DNA of 64,000 nucleotides from Gelidibacter gilvus (lineage in GTDB: Bacteria > Bacteroidota > Bacteroidia > Flavobacteriales > Flavobacteriaceae), in the NCBI RefSeq assembly GCF_004115975.1, contig NZ_SDDZ01000004.1, positions 300,983-364,982 on the forward strand, given 5' to 3'. This document shows positions 1 to 7,881 of the stretch, piece after piece. Positions within the stretch are counted from its first letter, which is position 1; each line of letters opens with the position of its first letter. Position numbers and translations under genes: made by a program. The notes below the pieces were generated by a model that was not told where the DNA came from, ran no database searches, and saw only the letters and a program-made list of their open reading frames with translations.

Positions 1-803
1 TGGTCATTTTTTTCTTTGCTGCTAATCCCACCGTGATAATAAGTCGCTGAAATCCCCTTCGATTCCAAAAAGGAAAAAATCTCTAAGGTTGCACGCCGTG
101 TCCTAACATAAATAATGGACCTACCTGGATATTTTTTTAGAATCTGTTCAATTTTATAATGCTTATCATTGGTATCCAAAACCATATAGGCAATGTTTGG
201 CCTTTTAAACGAGGCTTGAAAGACCTTTGGCGCCATAAAGTCCAATTCTGCCATGATTTCTTGTACCACTTTAGGTTTTGCCGTTGCTGTAAGGGCAATC
301 ACGTTGACAGATGGATGTAATTGGCGCAACACCGCAATGTTTTTGTAGGCAGGTCTAAAATCATTTCCCCATTGGCTGATACAATGTGCCTCGTCAACCG
401 CAATTAAATTGACCGGCATTTGTTGGATTCTGTCCTGTACCAAGGTTTGTTGTAAGCGTTCAGGAGAGAGGTACAGGAATTTGTAATTGCCATAGATGCA
501 ATTGTCCAAAAGGGTATCTAAGGTGTTGTAGGGAATGCCACTGGTAATAGCCATCGCTTTTATGCCCTTAGCCTTAAGTTGATCTACCTGGTCTTTCATT
601 AAGGCAATTAGCGGAGAGACTACAATACAAATGCCGTCTTTCACTAATGCCGGAACTTGAAAGCAAATGGATTTTCCACCGCCGGTTGGCAGTAATACAA
701 AAGTGTCTTCGTTATTTAAGACCGCATTGATTATCTCTTCTTGCAACGGCCGGAAGGAGGTATGGTGCCAATAGCGTTCTAAAATGATTATAGGATGTGA
801 CAT
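1..803 (-). CDS. recQ: ATP-dependent DNA helicase RecQ (3' part outside window)
   Basis: Superfamily 2 3'-5' DNA helicase that unwinds recombination and fork intermediates in the cytoplasm. About 267 N-terminal codons are visible, starting at an ATG (797-803 region, codon at 801-803). Seen: a Q-motif-like start (RYWHHTSFRPLQ), Walker A TGGGKS at residues 40-45, a DEAH box at about 137-140, the QWG..FRP segment that follows DEAH in RecQ, and a YYHGG motif at the start of the second RecA-like domain. The RQC and HRDC domains expected in a protein of 600-730 residues lie outside the window. It sits 2 nt downstream of the P-loop gene at 806-1345, so the two are probably one transcription unit. 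The family call is secure; only full length is unknown. Confidence 0.95.
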   Translation of the reverse strand, partial: MSHPIIILERYWHHTSFRPLQEEIINAVLNNEDTFVLLPTGGGKSICFQVPALVKDGICIVVSPLIALMKDQVDQLKAKGIKAMAITSGIPYNTLDTLLDNCIYGNYKFLYLSPERLQQTLVQDRIQQMPVNLIAVDEAHCISQWGNDFRPAYKNIAVLRQLHPSVNVIALTATAKPKVVQEIMAELDFMAPKVFQASFKRPNIAYMVLDTNDKHYKIEQILKKYPGRSIIYVRTRRATLEIFSFLESKGISATYYHGGISSKEKND

Positions 804-805
804 CG

Positions 806-1345
806 CTATAAATTTAAGGAATCTATAATGAAGTCTGCGCGTTTTTCTACAGTATCAAAAGGAATAGGAATCAAATGGTATCCGAATTTTTTATAGGTGA
901 TCATGAGCTGTTCATGAATCTGCTCCGACTGTTCGAAAGTTTCATAGCGGACATTGTCACTTTGGAATATATCGGGCCAAGGTGTTACGATAAAAATAGT
1001 GTCGTAGCAACTGTTCTGGCAGACTTGGACAAAGCTTTCAGGATAGTCGCTGCCATAAAAATCCATATAGGCCAAAACATCAGGAAGGCCACGATCGAGA
1101 AAAATGGTCGTATTTTCGTAGGTATTCGCTTCAGTAAATTGTTTGATTCTTCCTTCTAAAAGTAGTTTGCTAAAGAGCAAGGGCTGAGTTAGAAATAGCT
1201 GTTCTATCCCATTTTCCCTGGCTTCGAGCGTCACTTGTCTTGAGATTTCCTCAAAGCAAATGTGTCCTCTTTTTTTTAATTCGTTTATTATTGATGATTT
1301 TCCAGTTCCTGGACCTCCAGTAATAACAATCTTTTTAGTGTTCAA
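806..1345 (-). CDS. AAA_28-type P-loop NTPase/kinase
   Basis: A 179-residue cytoplasmic P-loop protein with Walker A GGPGTGKS at residues 10-17 and an early EEISRQV segment as in the AAA_28 family (predicted ATPases related to the kinase part of NadR). The substrate is unknown. A Walker-B-like hydrophobic stretch ending in FLDRG lies near residue 85. The start is TTG at 1343-1345; no ATG lies upstream in frame and the P-loop must sit near the N terminus, which supports this start. It is followed immediately by recQ and diverges from the DUF493 gene, with a 92-nt spacer. The link to recQ is only positional. Confidence 0.8.
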   Translation of the reverse strand: MNTKKIVITGGPGTGKSSIINELKKRGHICFEEISRQVTLEARENGIEQLFLTQPLLFSKLLLEGRIKQFTEANTYENTTIFLDRGLPDVLAYMDFYGSDYPESFVQVCQNSCYDTIFIVTPWPDIFQSDNVRYETFEQSEQIHEQLMITYKKFGYHLIPIPFDTVEKRADFIIDSLNL

Positions 1346-1410
1346 TTTGGCAGGGTTTTGGCTGCAAAAATCGTAATTATAATAGAAATTAAAAAATGTA
1401 AAGTAAAATG

Positions 1411-1418
1411 TATCTTTG
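1411..1418 (+). promoter_or_regulatory. Bacteroidota -7 promoter element for DUF493 gene
   Basis: TATCTTTG matches the TAnnTTTG consensus of the primary sigma factor in Bacteroidota. It ends 19 nt before the ATG at 1438. No clear TTG -33 element is seen at the expected distance. Confidence 0.6.
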
Positions 1419-1437
1419 CAGATGAATAAGAACCATT

Positions 1438-1731
1438 ATGAGTACAGAGAAAAATCAAGACGAATTTTACGATAAATTACGATCGCAGCTATATGCAACA
1501 GCAAGTTGGCCATCAGAATACCTTTACAAATTCATCGTATTATCAGATAACCGTAAAATTGCGGAAATAGAAAATATTTTTGATAATATGGGAGCAGTAA
1601 TAAAAACCAAACCTTCGAAAAACGGAAAATATACCAGTGTGTCCATTAATTTGCAGATGCTCACTCCTGAACATGTTATTGAAAAATATAAGGAAGTGAC
1701 GGAGAAGGTGGAGGGGGTTATTTCGTTGTAA
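1438..1731 (+). CDS. DUF493 family protein (YbeD-like)
   Basis: A 97-residue cytoplasmic protein of the DUF493/YbeD family, a small ferredoxin-like alpha-beta fold of unknown function. It has the typical WPSEYLYKFIV segment near residues 24-34 and the closing YKEVTEKVEGVISL. Length matches the family. It begins at an ATG behind a good -7 element and has its own promoter, diverging from the AAA_28-recQ unit. In Flavobacteriaceae the protein is usually a housekeeping single copy; a regulatory role is speculative. Confidence 0.88.
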   Translation: MSTEKNQDEFYDKLRSQLYATASWPSEYLYKFIVLSDNRKIAEIENIFDNMGAVIKTKPSKNGKYTSVSINLQMLTPEHVIEKYKEVTEKVEGVISL

Positions 1732-1787
1732 GGGTTTAGTGGGGAGTTGGTAGAGGTGAGAGTTTTTTAGTTTTGAGTTATGGGTGA

Positions 1788-1910
1788 GGACGGATGACTG
1801 ATGACGGATGACCGATGGCGGAAGACCGATAACGGATGACCTATGACTGATATCTGCGCCTGAGACTGAGAACTGAGACTGAAAACCGAAGACTGCCAGC
1901 TGAAGACTGA
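1788..1910. repeat. degenerate short word repeat (GACTGA / GACCGA / GACGGATGA)
   Basis: About 120 nt made almost entirely of variants of a 6-10 nt word (GACTGA, GACCGA, GACGGATGA, GAAGACTGA) between the DUF493 and DUF4290 genes. Units are of unequal length and are not separated by unique spacers, so it is not a CRISPR array. Similar word-like filler recurs at other intergenic sites in this window. Confidence 0.75.
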
Positions 1911-2020
1911 TTTTTACGAAACTTTTACAGCACAATTAAACTTTCTTTATTTTTTTTCGTATTTTGCAGACATGCACAAAGTACTGCGATGCATAACATT
2001 TAATACTACACATTAATATT

Positions 2021-2668
2021 TTGATAGACAATTTAGAATACAATACCGAGCGCGAACATTTGATCATTCCTGAATATGGAAGACATATGCAAAAGATGAT
2101 CAATTACGCCAAAGAGCGCGAAACAAAAGAGGAACGCAATAAGGTTGCTAAGGCCATAATTTCTGTTATGGGCAATCTACAACCACATTTAAGGGATGTT
2201 CCCGATTTTCAGCATAAGCTATGGGATCAGCTATTTATTATGGCGGATTTTGATTTGGACGTAGATTCTCCATATCCTAAACCTTTAAGAGAAGAATTAC
2301 AGGCACACCCTGAACCTTTAAAATATCCACAAAACTTCCCAAAATACCGTTTCTACGGCAATAATATCAAAACAATGATTGATGTTGCCAACACATGGGA
2401 AGACGGCGATTTAAAAGAGGCTTTAATTTATACCATTGCCAACCACATGAAAAAATGTTTCTTAAACTGGAACAAGGACACTGTGGAAGATGATGTTATT
2501 TTTAATCACTTATATGAATTGTCTGAAGGAAAAATCAATCTTAAGGAAGAAGATGAAGACTTATCTGACGTCACTACGTTGATGAGAAATAAAAAGAAAT
2601 ACTCTTCGAGCACTAAGAAAGCACACCCTAAAAAAAGTACTACCAACCGTAATAGAAAACGCTACTAA
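2021..2668 (+). CDS. DUF4290 domain-containing protein
   Basis: A 215-residue cytoplasmic protein of the DUF4290 family, which is essentially confined to Bacteroidota and has no known function. The start IDNLEYNTERE..LIIPEYGRHMQKM is the conserved family N terminus and begins directly at a TTG codon; no ATG is available, so TTG is the likely start. The last 45 or so residues are rich in Lys, Ser and Thr, giving a basic tail that could touch nucleic acid. It ends 6 nt before murA, so the two are almost certainly co-transcribed; this pairing is common in the phylum. Confidence 0.88.
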   Translation: MIDNLEYNTEREHLIIPEYGRHMQKMINYAKERETKEERNKVAKAIISVMGNLQPHLRDVPDFQHKLWDQLFIMADFDLDVDSPYPKPLREELQAHPEPLKYPQNFPKYRFYGNNIKTMIDVANTWEDGDLKEALIYTIANHMKKCFLNWNKDTVEDDVIFNHLYELSEGKINLKEEDEDLSDVTTLMRNKKKYSSSTKKAHPKKSTTNRNRKRY

Positions 2669-2674
2669 CTATAC

Positions 2675-3985
2675 ATGTCAACATTTATAATTGAAGGAGG
2701 TCATCAATTAAAAGGAAGTATCCAACCTCAAGGCGCAAAAAATGAAGCACTACAAATATTATGTGCTGTTTTGCTCACTCCAGAAATCGTCACCATTCAT
2801 AATATTCCAGACATCGTTGATGTCAATAAACTGATTTCACTTTTAGAGAAATTAGGCGTCAAAACCAAAAAAATTGGTTCTGGTTCTTATACTTTTCAAG
2901 CGGATGAAGTGAATATGAAATACCTTGAATCTGCTGAATTTAAAGAAGATGGGAAAGGTTTGCGTGGTTCTATAATGATTGTAGGACCGCTTTTGGCACG
3001 TTTCGGAAAAGGGTATATCCCAAAGCCTGGAGGTGATAAAATTGGACGCCGAAGAGTGGACACCCACTTTGAAGGCTTTATAAATCTAGGCGCAAAATTC
3101 CGATACAATCGCGAAGACCATTTTTATGGGGTGGAAGCCGACCGATTAAAAGGCGCATATATGCTCTTGGATGAAGCTTCTGTAACAGGGACCGCCAATA
3201 TTGTGATGGCTGCGGTTCTAGCCGAGGGCACGACCACTATTTACAATGCGGCATGTGAGCCTTATTTACAACAGCTGTGTAAAATGCTGAACCGAATGGG
3301 CGCCAAAATCAGTGGTGTGGGTTCCAATATGCTGGTTATTGATGGCGTGGACGCTTTGGGCGGCACGGAACATAGAATGTTGCCGGACATGATTGAAATT
3401 GGAAGCTGGATAGGATTGGCTGCCATGACCAAAAGTGAACTGACCATAAAAAACGTGAGTTGGGATGACTTGGGACAAATCCCTAATGTCTTCAGAAAAC
3501 TTGGGATTACCGTTGAAAGAGATGGTGATGATATTTATATTCCTGCTCATAAGGATGGCTACGAAATTCAAAGTTATATAGATGGTTCCATTTTAACGGT
3601 TGCCGACGCTCCGTGGCCTGGGTTTACGCCAGATTTGTTGAGTATTGTGTTGGTGATTGCCACACAAGCCAGAGGCGCTGTTTTGGTGCATCAAAAAATG
3701 TTTGAAAGCCGTTTGTTCTTTGTGGATAAATTGATTGATATGGGTGCAAAAATCATTCTTTGCGATCCGCATCGTGCTACCGTCATAGGTCACGATTTCA
3801 AATCGTCCTTAAAAGCAACCACAATGACCTCGCCAGATATTAGAGCTGGGATTTCACTCTTGATTGCTGCTTTATCAGCTAAAGGGACATCCACCATACA
3901 TAATATCGAGCAGATTGATCGTGGGTACGAGCGTATTGATGAACGTTTGCGTGCGATAGGTGCCAAGATTACGCGATTGAGCTAA
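2675..3985 (+). CDS. murA: UDP-N-acetylglucosamine 1-carboxyvinyltransferase
   Basis: First committed step of peptidoglycan synthesis: transfer of enolpyruvate from PEP to UDP-GlcNAc, in the cytoplasm. The 436-residue length is normal. Seen: the N-terminal GAKNEAL loop at about 20-26, which holds the conserved Lys-Asn of the UDP-sugar site; the GGDKIGRRRVDTH segment around 118-130; and the C-terminal DIRAGISLLIAALSAKG block. The usual PGGCxIG fosfomycin loop reads KPGGDKIG, so the Cys that fosfomycin alkylates is replaced by Asp. That change is known to give natural fosfomycin resistance in some MurA enzymes; its effect here is inferred. A terminator follows the stop codon. Confidence 0.96.
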   Translation: MSTFIIEGGHQLKGSIQPQGAKNEALQILCAVLLTPEIVTIHNIPDIVDVNKLISLLEKLGVKTKKIGSGSYTFQADEVNMKYLESAEFKEDGKGLRGSIMIVGPLLARFGKGYIPKPGGDKIGRRRVDTHFEGFINLGAKFRYNREDHFYGVEADRLKGAYMLLDEASVTGTANIVMAAVLAEGTTTIYNAACEPYLQQLCKMLNRMGAKISGVGSNMLVIDGVDALGGTEHRMLPDMIEIGSWIGLAAMTKSELTIKNVSWDDLGQIPNVFRKLGITVERDGDDIYIPAHKDGYEIQSYIDGSILTVADAPWPGFTPDLLSIVLVIATQARGAVLVHQKMFESRLFFVDKLIDMGAKIILCDPHRATVIGHDFKSSLKATTMTSPDIRAGISLLIAALSAKGTSTIHNIEQIDRGYERIDERLRAIGAKITRLS

Positions 3986-4011
3986 GCACAACTCATGTAA
4001 AATATAAATAG

Positions 4012-4042
4012 AAATGCCTCAGAACTTTTGAGGCATTTTTTT
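4012..4042 (+). terminator. rho-independent terminator after murA
   Basis: Nine-base-pair stem AATGCCTCA / TGAGGCATT (4013-4021 and 4029-4037) with a 7-nt loop and a run of T at 4036-4042. It lies 27 nt past the murA stop codon. Confidence 0.9.
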
Positions 4043-4048
4043 ATAATG

Positions 4049-4103
4049 ATGCCATTGTTGGTGTTTTTCTCTTCATGCCATTGTTGGTGTTTCCCACCAA
4101 CAA
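4049..4103. repeat. intergenic hairpin repeat with duplicated left arm
   Basis: The 18-mer ATGCCATTGTTGGTGTTT occurs at 4049-4066 and again at 4075-4092. The second copy pairs with CACCAACAA at 4095-4103 to give a 9-bp hairpin. A close relative (10-bp stem AATGTTGGTG / CACCAACATT) lies at 50666-50690. It may act as a bidirectional terminator between murA and the convergent photolyase gene. Confidence 0.7.
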
Positions 4104-4161
4104 TTCTTTCTTATAAAATCAACATAAAAAGTTTTTGTAGTCTTTTTACAAAGATGCATCC

Positions 4162-5475
4162 TTATTCCAAAGCTCGTTTATAAGTTTCCAAACAGCGCAG
4201 TCGTGCTTCCTTATGATCAACCATTTTATCTGGGTAACTCAGTTCTTGGAATTCAGGCACCCATGTAGTGATGTATTTTAAATCCTTATCAAATTTTTCG
4301 ATCTGAGTTGTGGGATTGAAAATCCGAAAATAGGGCGCGGCATCCACGCCACAACCCGCAACCCATTGCCAATTGCCCACATTGCTAGCCATTTCATAAT
4401 CGTGCAGCTTTTCAGCAAAATAAGCTTCGCCCCAACGCCAATCGATCAAAAGATGTTTGCATAAAAAACTACCCACCAACATGCGCACACGGTTATGCAT
4501 AAATCCTGTGGCATTCAGCTGTCGCATTCCAGCATCTACAAGAGGATATCCAGTAGTGCCATCACACCAACGCTTAAAATTCTCTTCATTATTTAGCCAT
4601 TCAATGCGATCGTATTTCGGTTTAAAACTCTCAGTGGCGGTGTGTGGAAAGTGCCAAAGAATTTGCATAAAAAATTCACGCCAAATGAGTTCTTGCCAGA
4701 AGATTTCATTCTTTTCGGCAATGGCCTTTTTCATCATTTTTCGAATGCTGACAGTTCCAAATCGTAAATGCGGACCCAATCGTGATGTGCTGTCCTGTGC
4801 TGGGAAATTTCGGGTTTTTTCGTAGTCTTGAATTAAGGATGGAGTCAGCTCGTAATTGGCGATCTTTTGCGATGCTTTTTTAAACCCAAGATCGGATAGG
4901 CTTAAATTTGGTAATTCGGTATTTTCAACGAGATTATGGAGATGGGAATTGGTAGTAAAGATCTTCAAATCGATGGTCTTGAATTTTTCTTTCCAAATCT
5001 TCATATAGGGCGTATAAACCACATACGGATCACCATCTTTTTTAACGACCTCATTTTTTTCAAAAATAACCTGATCCTTAAAGCTGTGAAAAGCGATATT
5101 GTTTTTTGAAAGGAATTCTTTTATTTCCGCATCCCGTTCTTGGGCGTACGGTTCATAATCATGATTGGTAAAAACAGCAGCAACGTCATAATCTTTGACG
5201 AGCTGTTTGTAAATCGTCAAAGGTTTTCCTTGGTATAATGCCAAACTGCTACCATGTTCCTTTTGCAATATGGTTCGCATGTTTTGAAGCGCATCAAAAA
5301 TAAAAGTGACACGAGCATCATCTTCAGGAAGATCTTCCAAGATTTCCGTATCAAAAATGAAGAGGGGCAGGACAGGATGTTCTGATGTCAAAGCCTCGTA
5401 GAACCCGATGTTGTCATCCAATCTCAAATCGCGACGGAACCAGAAGATGTTTATTGGGGTTTTTAGTTGTTTCAT
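4162..5475 (-). CDS. phrB: cryptochrome/deoxyribodipyrimidine photolyase family protein
   Basis: FAD-containing blue-light enzyme, most likely a cyclobutane pyrimidine dimer photolyase. The 437-residue protein opens with FWFRRDLRLDDN, the N-terminal antenna-chromophore (Rossmann) domain signature, and ends in an FAD domain with TSRLGPHLRFGTVSIR near residue 230, the WREFF segment, and the GYPLVDAGMRQL and NWQWVAG motifs of the FAD pocket. The Trp residues expected for electron transfer are present in the C-terminal helical domain. It begins at an ATG. It heads a run of minus-strand genes including SRPBCC, TspO and folE. Distinguishing photolyase from a sensory cryptochrome is not possible by eye, but the class I photolyase layout makes repair the better guess. 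Confidence 0.93.
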   Translation of the reverse strand: MKQLKTPINIFWFRRDLRLDDNIGFYEALTSEHPVLPLFIFDTEILEDLPEDDARVTFIFDALQNMRTILQKEHGSSLALYQGKPLTIYKQLVKDYDVAAVFTNHDYEPYAQERDAEIKEFLSKNNIAFHSFKDQVIFEKNEVVKKDGDPYVVYTPYMKIWKEKFKTIDLKIFTTNSHLHNLVENTELPNLSLSDLGFKKASQKIANYELTPSLIQDYEKTRNFPAQDSTSRLGPHLRFGTVSIRKMMKKAIAEKNEIFWQELIWREFFMQILWHFPHTATESFKPKYDRIEWLNNEENFKRWCDGTTGYPLVDAGMRQLNATGFMHNRVRMLVGSFLCKHLLIDWRWGEAYFAEKLHDYEMASNVGNWQWVAGCGVDAAPYFRIFNPTTQIEKFDKDLKYITTWVPEFQELSYPDKMVDHKEARLRCLETYKRALE

Positions 5476-5563
5476 ATTTCAGGTTTCTTGATTCTAATTT
5501 GCTGCTTTTCAACTTCAATTTCAACTTGCCGCAACGTCAGTCGGACAATTAAACGTTTGAAAT

Positions 5564-6031
5564 TTATTTTTTATAAACCCCGAACAGTTCTTCCAATTTT
5601 TTTGTTCTATAAGTAAAGATTTCTTCCAATTTAGGCTTGACAATAATGGGATGTGCCAATTGTCCCAGAAATCCAAAGGGCAATTTATAATCGATGATAT
5701 CTTCCATTTCTACACCGCCGTCAATTTCTTTGATAAAATGTTTATGGTGCCACAAGGCATAGGGACCAAAACGCTGCTCATCTACAAAATATTGATTTTT
5801 GACGCTGTGCGTGATTTCCGTAACCCATTTGGTCTTGATGCCCAAAACCGGTGTCACAATATATTGGATGATCTGTCCTGCAAACATAGGTCTGTCCGCG
5901 CCAGAAAGAATATGGAAGCCCATATATTCTGGGGTAATGGTCTTTAAATTTCTTGGATCTGAGAGGAAATCCCACGCTGTGTCAATGCTAATAGAAAGAT
6001 TTTGCTTTTGGTGGAGCGTGTATATTTTCAT
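5564..6031 (-). CDS. SRPBCC family protein (ligand-binding START-like fold)
   Basis: A 155-residue START-like (SRPBCC) protein that likely binds a hydrophobic ligand in a cytoplasmic helix-grip cavity. Typical segments are the opening KIYTLHQKQ, then AWDFLSDPRNLKTITPEYMGF, and DIIDYKLPFGFLGQLAH near residue 120. The frame stays open upstream to 6088, but the internal ATG at 6029-6031 matches where family members begin, and the extra 19 codons are basic and unlike the fold, so I chose 6031. The gene is 88 nt upstream of the photolyase gene and 96 nt downstream of tspO on the same strand. Proteins of this family often accompany photolyase genes. Confidence 0.82.
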   Translation of the reverse strand: MKIYTLHQKQNLSISIDTAWDFLSDPRNLKTITPEYMGFHILSGADRPMFAGQIIQYIVTPVLGIKTKWVTEITHSVKNQYFVDEQRFGPYALWHHKHFIKEIDGGVEMEDIIDYKLPFGFLGQLAHPIIVKPKLEEIFTYRTKKLEELFGVYKK

Positions 6032-6127
6032 AGTTATGCCCACATAAGTGGGGATCTGTTTAATTAATTCCCTGATTTTTATTTTCATTCCCTCGAAAGA
6101 GAGAACCTCCTTATAGTAAGGATTTAT

Positions 6128-6589
6128 TTAATTATGTATCAAAATGTAGAGATTCAGTGAGGTCGCAATACAAATCCATATTAAATATGGAAAAATCAGT
6201 AAGTTGTAGGCTTTCATCAACTTGAAATATGTTACTAAAAATGCCGTAATGATAAAGGTCAATGCGATAATGGTTCCCAATCCAAATGCAATCATGTGCT
6301 GATTGAAAAAGACAAAATTCCAGGCGATATTCAAAACAAATTGAATGATAAAAAGTGTGATGACTTTACTGGTGGGATGCTTACGATAAAGAATGGCCAT
6401 GTAAAATGAAAAACAGAGCATGATGAATGTCCATGCTGTTCCAAAAAGCCAGTTGGGAGGTGTCCATGGCGCTTGCCTCATTGAGGTGTACCAATCGCTG
6501 GTTGGACCATTGCCCATAAGCAGGATACCAAGACCTAACGCACCAAAATTGAGGATTAGAAATACGAAAAGTGGTTTTAAAAACTTCAT
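6128..6589 (-). CDS. tspO: TspO/MBR family tryptophan-rich sensory protein
   Basis: A 153-residue five-helix membrane protein of the TspO/peripheral benzodiazepine receptor family, which binds porphyrins and other hydrophobic ligands and in bacteria is tied to light, oxygen or tetrapyrrole stress responses. Seen: about five hydrophobic segments and the conserved APWTPPNWLFGTAWTFIM stretch (residues 40-57), with the WNFVFF motif near residue 100. It starts at an ATG and lies in the run of minus-strand genes around the photolyase. Which ligand it handles cannot be told from sequence. Confidence 0.92.
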   Translation of the reverse strand: MKFLKPLFVFLILNFGALGLGILLMGNGPTSDWYTSMRQAPWTPPNWLFGTAWTFIMLCFSFYMAILYRKHPTSKVITLFIIQFVLNIAWNFVFFNQHMIAFGLGTIIALTFIITAFLVTYFKLMKAYNLLIFPYLIWICIATSLNLYILIHN

Positions 6590-6798
6590 TTTTTCATGTG
6601 ATTTTTCGCTGCTCCTTGAAGATTATAATCCTAGATATAGGTTCTAAATTCTGATGAGTAGTGGATAGTTTCTTAAAAAATAAAAATTCTATCTTAGCAT
6701 CGTCCTTAATAGTGACGATCCTCCTATAGAATATTTCAAATAAAACTCAGACTTTAGCTACAGAGTTAAAGAACACTACATGTTTAAATACAGGAACA

Positions 6799-6835
6799 AT
6801 TGGGTTATTTGAGCGTTTTACTTAAATAACCCAAT
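6799..6835 (-). terminator. strong hairpin downstream of the 74-residue gene
   Basis: ATTGGGTTATTT (6799-6810) pairs exactly with AAATAACCCAAT (6824-6835), and three further pairs (one G-U) extend the stem to 15 bp with a 7-nt loop. No T run follows on either strand, so it may be an mRNA 3'-end stabiliser or a rho-assisted terminator between the folE unit and tspO. Confidence 0.6.
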
Positions 6836-6865
6836 ATGCGTCCACTGATATACTTTATATATTGC

Positions 6866-7090
6866 TTAAGCAGTAAGTGGTTTACCTTTTAATCGTTTTT
6901 CCACTCTTTGTTTAATGACAGTCAATCGTTTCATAATGTCCATGATCTGTTCATCCTTTTTGCGTTTATAAATTTCATTTAAGCCTAAAATTAACGTTTT
7001 GGCTTTTCTGGAAATTTCTATTCTGTCACTAGTTGAAAGTGATCTTAACTTTTGTTGCTCAAATTCGAGTGCTTCATTAATAATGTCCAT
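6866..7090 (-). CDS. small hypothetical helical protein downstream of folE
   Basis: A 74-residue, highly charged (Lys, Arg, Glu) and probably all-helical soluble protein; I do not recognise a family. It begins at ATG 7088-7090, only 4 nt after the folE stop, which points to co-transcription and perhaps translational coupling. No signal peptide, membrane segment or cysteine is visible. Codon use looks like that of its neighbours. The tight spacing supports a real gene linked to pterin synthesis or to the light-linked cluster, but no role can be assigned. Confidence 0.65.
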   Translation of the reverse strand: MDIINEALEFEQQKLRSLSTSDRIEISRKAKTLILGLNEIYKRKKDEQIMDIMKRLTVIKQRVEKRLKGKPLTA

Positions 7091-7094
7091 AATG

Positions 7095-7793
7095 TTAATC
7101 TTTTAAATAATTTTGTAATTCGGCGATTTTTTCCGGTGCGCCAAACTTTCCACCGTAATATGAGGTAATTGTTGTTGAGGATTCATCCTTGATGCCTCTT
7201 GAGGAAACGCATAGATGTTTGGCGTCAAGAATGACCGCCACATCTTCGGTTCCTAAAATATGTTTTAAATCTTCTGCAATTTGATTGGTCAAACGTTCCT
7301 GAACTTGCGGACGCTTTGCATAATGCTGAACGATTCGGTTGAGCTTTGACAATCCAATGACTTTGCCTGAAGAGATATAGGCCACATGGGCTTTACCAAA
7401 AATGGGTACAAAATGATGTTCGCAATTGGAGTTAAAACTGATGTTTTTTTCCACCAGCATCTGATTGTATTGATATTTATTGTCAAACAGTGTTATTTTT
7501 GGTTTGTTGGCAGGATTCAAACCAGAAAAAATCTCATCGACATACATTTTGGCTACCCGATTTGGAGTTCCTTTTAATGAGTCGTCAGTGAGGTCCAATC
7601 CTAACACATCCATAATTTCCTCAAACAAATGAGCGATGCGTTGTTTCTTTTCTTTATCAGAAAGTTTAAAAGCATCTTTCTTCATTGGCGTTTCCAATCC
7701 ACTAAATAAATGATCGTCACCAATATCATTGGCGTTGAAACCATTTATAAGCTCATTGACTTTGAATATTTTTAAATCTTTTTCTGGAATCAT
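7095..7793 (-). CDS. folE: GTP cyclohydrolase I
   Basis: Converts GTP to 7,8-dihydroneopterin triphosphate, the first step to tetrahydrofolate and other pterins; a cytoplasmic zinc enzyme. Seen: GTPNRVAKMY, then NSNCEHHFVPIFGKAHVAYI with the Cys-Glu-His-His zinc/catalytic segment, and near the C terminus the second zinc-binding Cys in AKHLCVSSRG. I take ATG 7791-7793 as the start (232 residues); an upstream in-frame TTG at 7844 would add 17 codons rich in Cys and basic residues that the family lacks. It lies between an unknown 144-residue gene and a 74-residue gene in the photolyase/TspO neighbourhood rather than among folate genes, which suggests a specialised paralogue; pterins are photolyase antenna cofactors. 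Confidence 0.95.
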   Translation of the reverse strand: MIPEKDLKIFKVNELINGFNANDIGDDHLFSGLETPMKKDAFKLSDKEKKQRIAHLFEEIMDVLGLDLTDDSLKGTPNRVAKMYVDEIFSGLNPANKPKITLFDNKYQYNQMLVEKNISFNSNCEHHFVPIFGKAHVAYISSGKVIGLSKLNRIVQHYAKRPQVQERLTNQIAEDLKHILGTEDVAVILDAKHLCVSSRGIKDESSTTITSYYGGKFGAPEKIAELQNYLKD

Positions 7794-7881
7794 GCTATCT
7801 TTTTTAGATGCTGTCCTTGGAATACATTTTCCAAAGCAAAGCAACGTTTAGTTTTAAAAATTAAATTTTGAGTCAATTGTT

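Noticed and set aside
1788..1910. Possible CRISPR array
   Set aside because: Words are only 6-10 nt, vary in length and have no unique spacers; no cas genes are near.
1543..1935. A 130-codon frame on the minus strand across DUF493 and the word repeat
   Set aside because: It is antisense to a well-supported gene, and its 5' half translates the repetitive word tract into low-complexity sequence.
6032..6088. Longer SRPBCC start at 6088
   Set aside because: The extra 19 residues are basic and not in the family; ATG 6031 matches relatives.
7794..7844. Upstream TTG start for folE
   Set aside because: It adds an atypical Cys/basic segment; the internal ATG at 7793 fits the family better.
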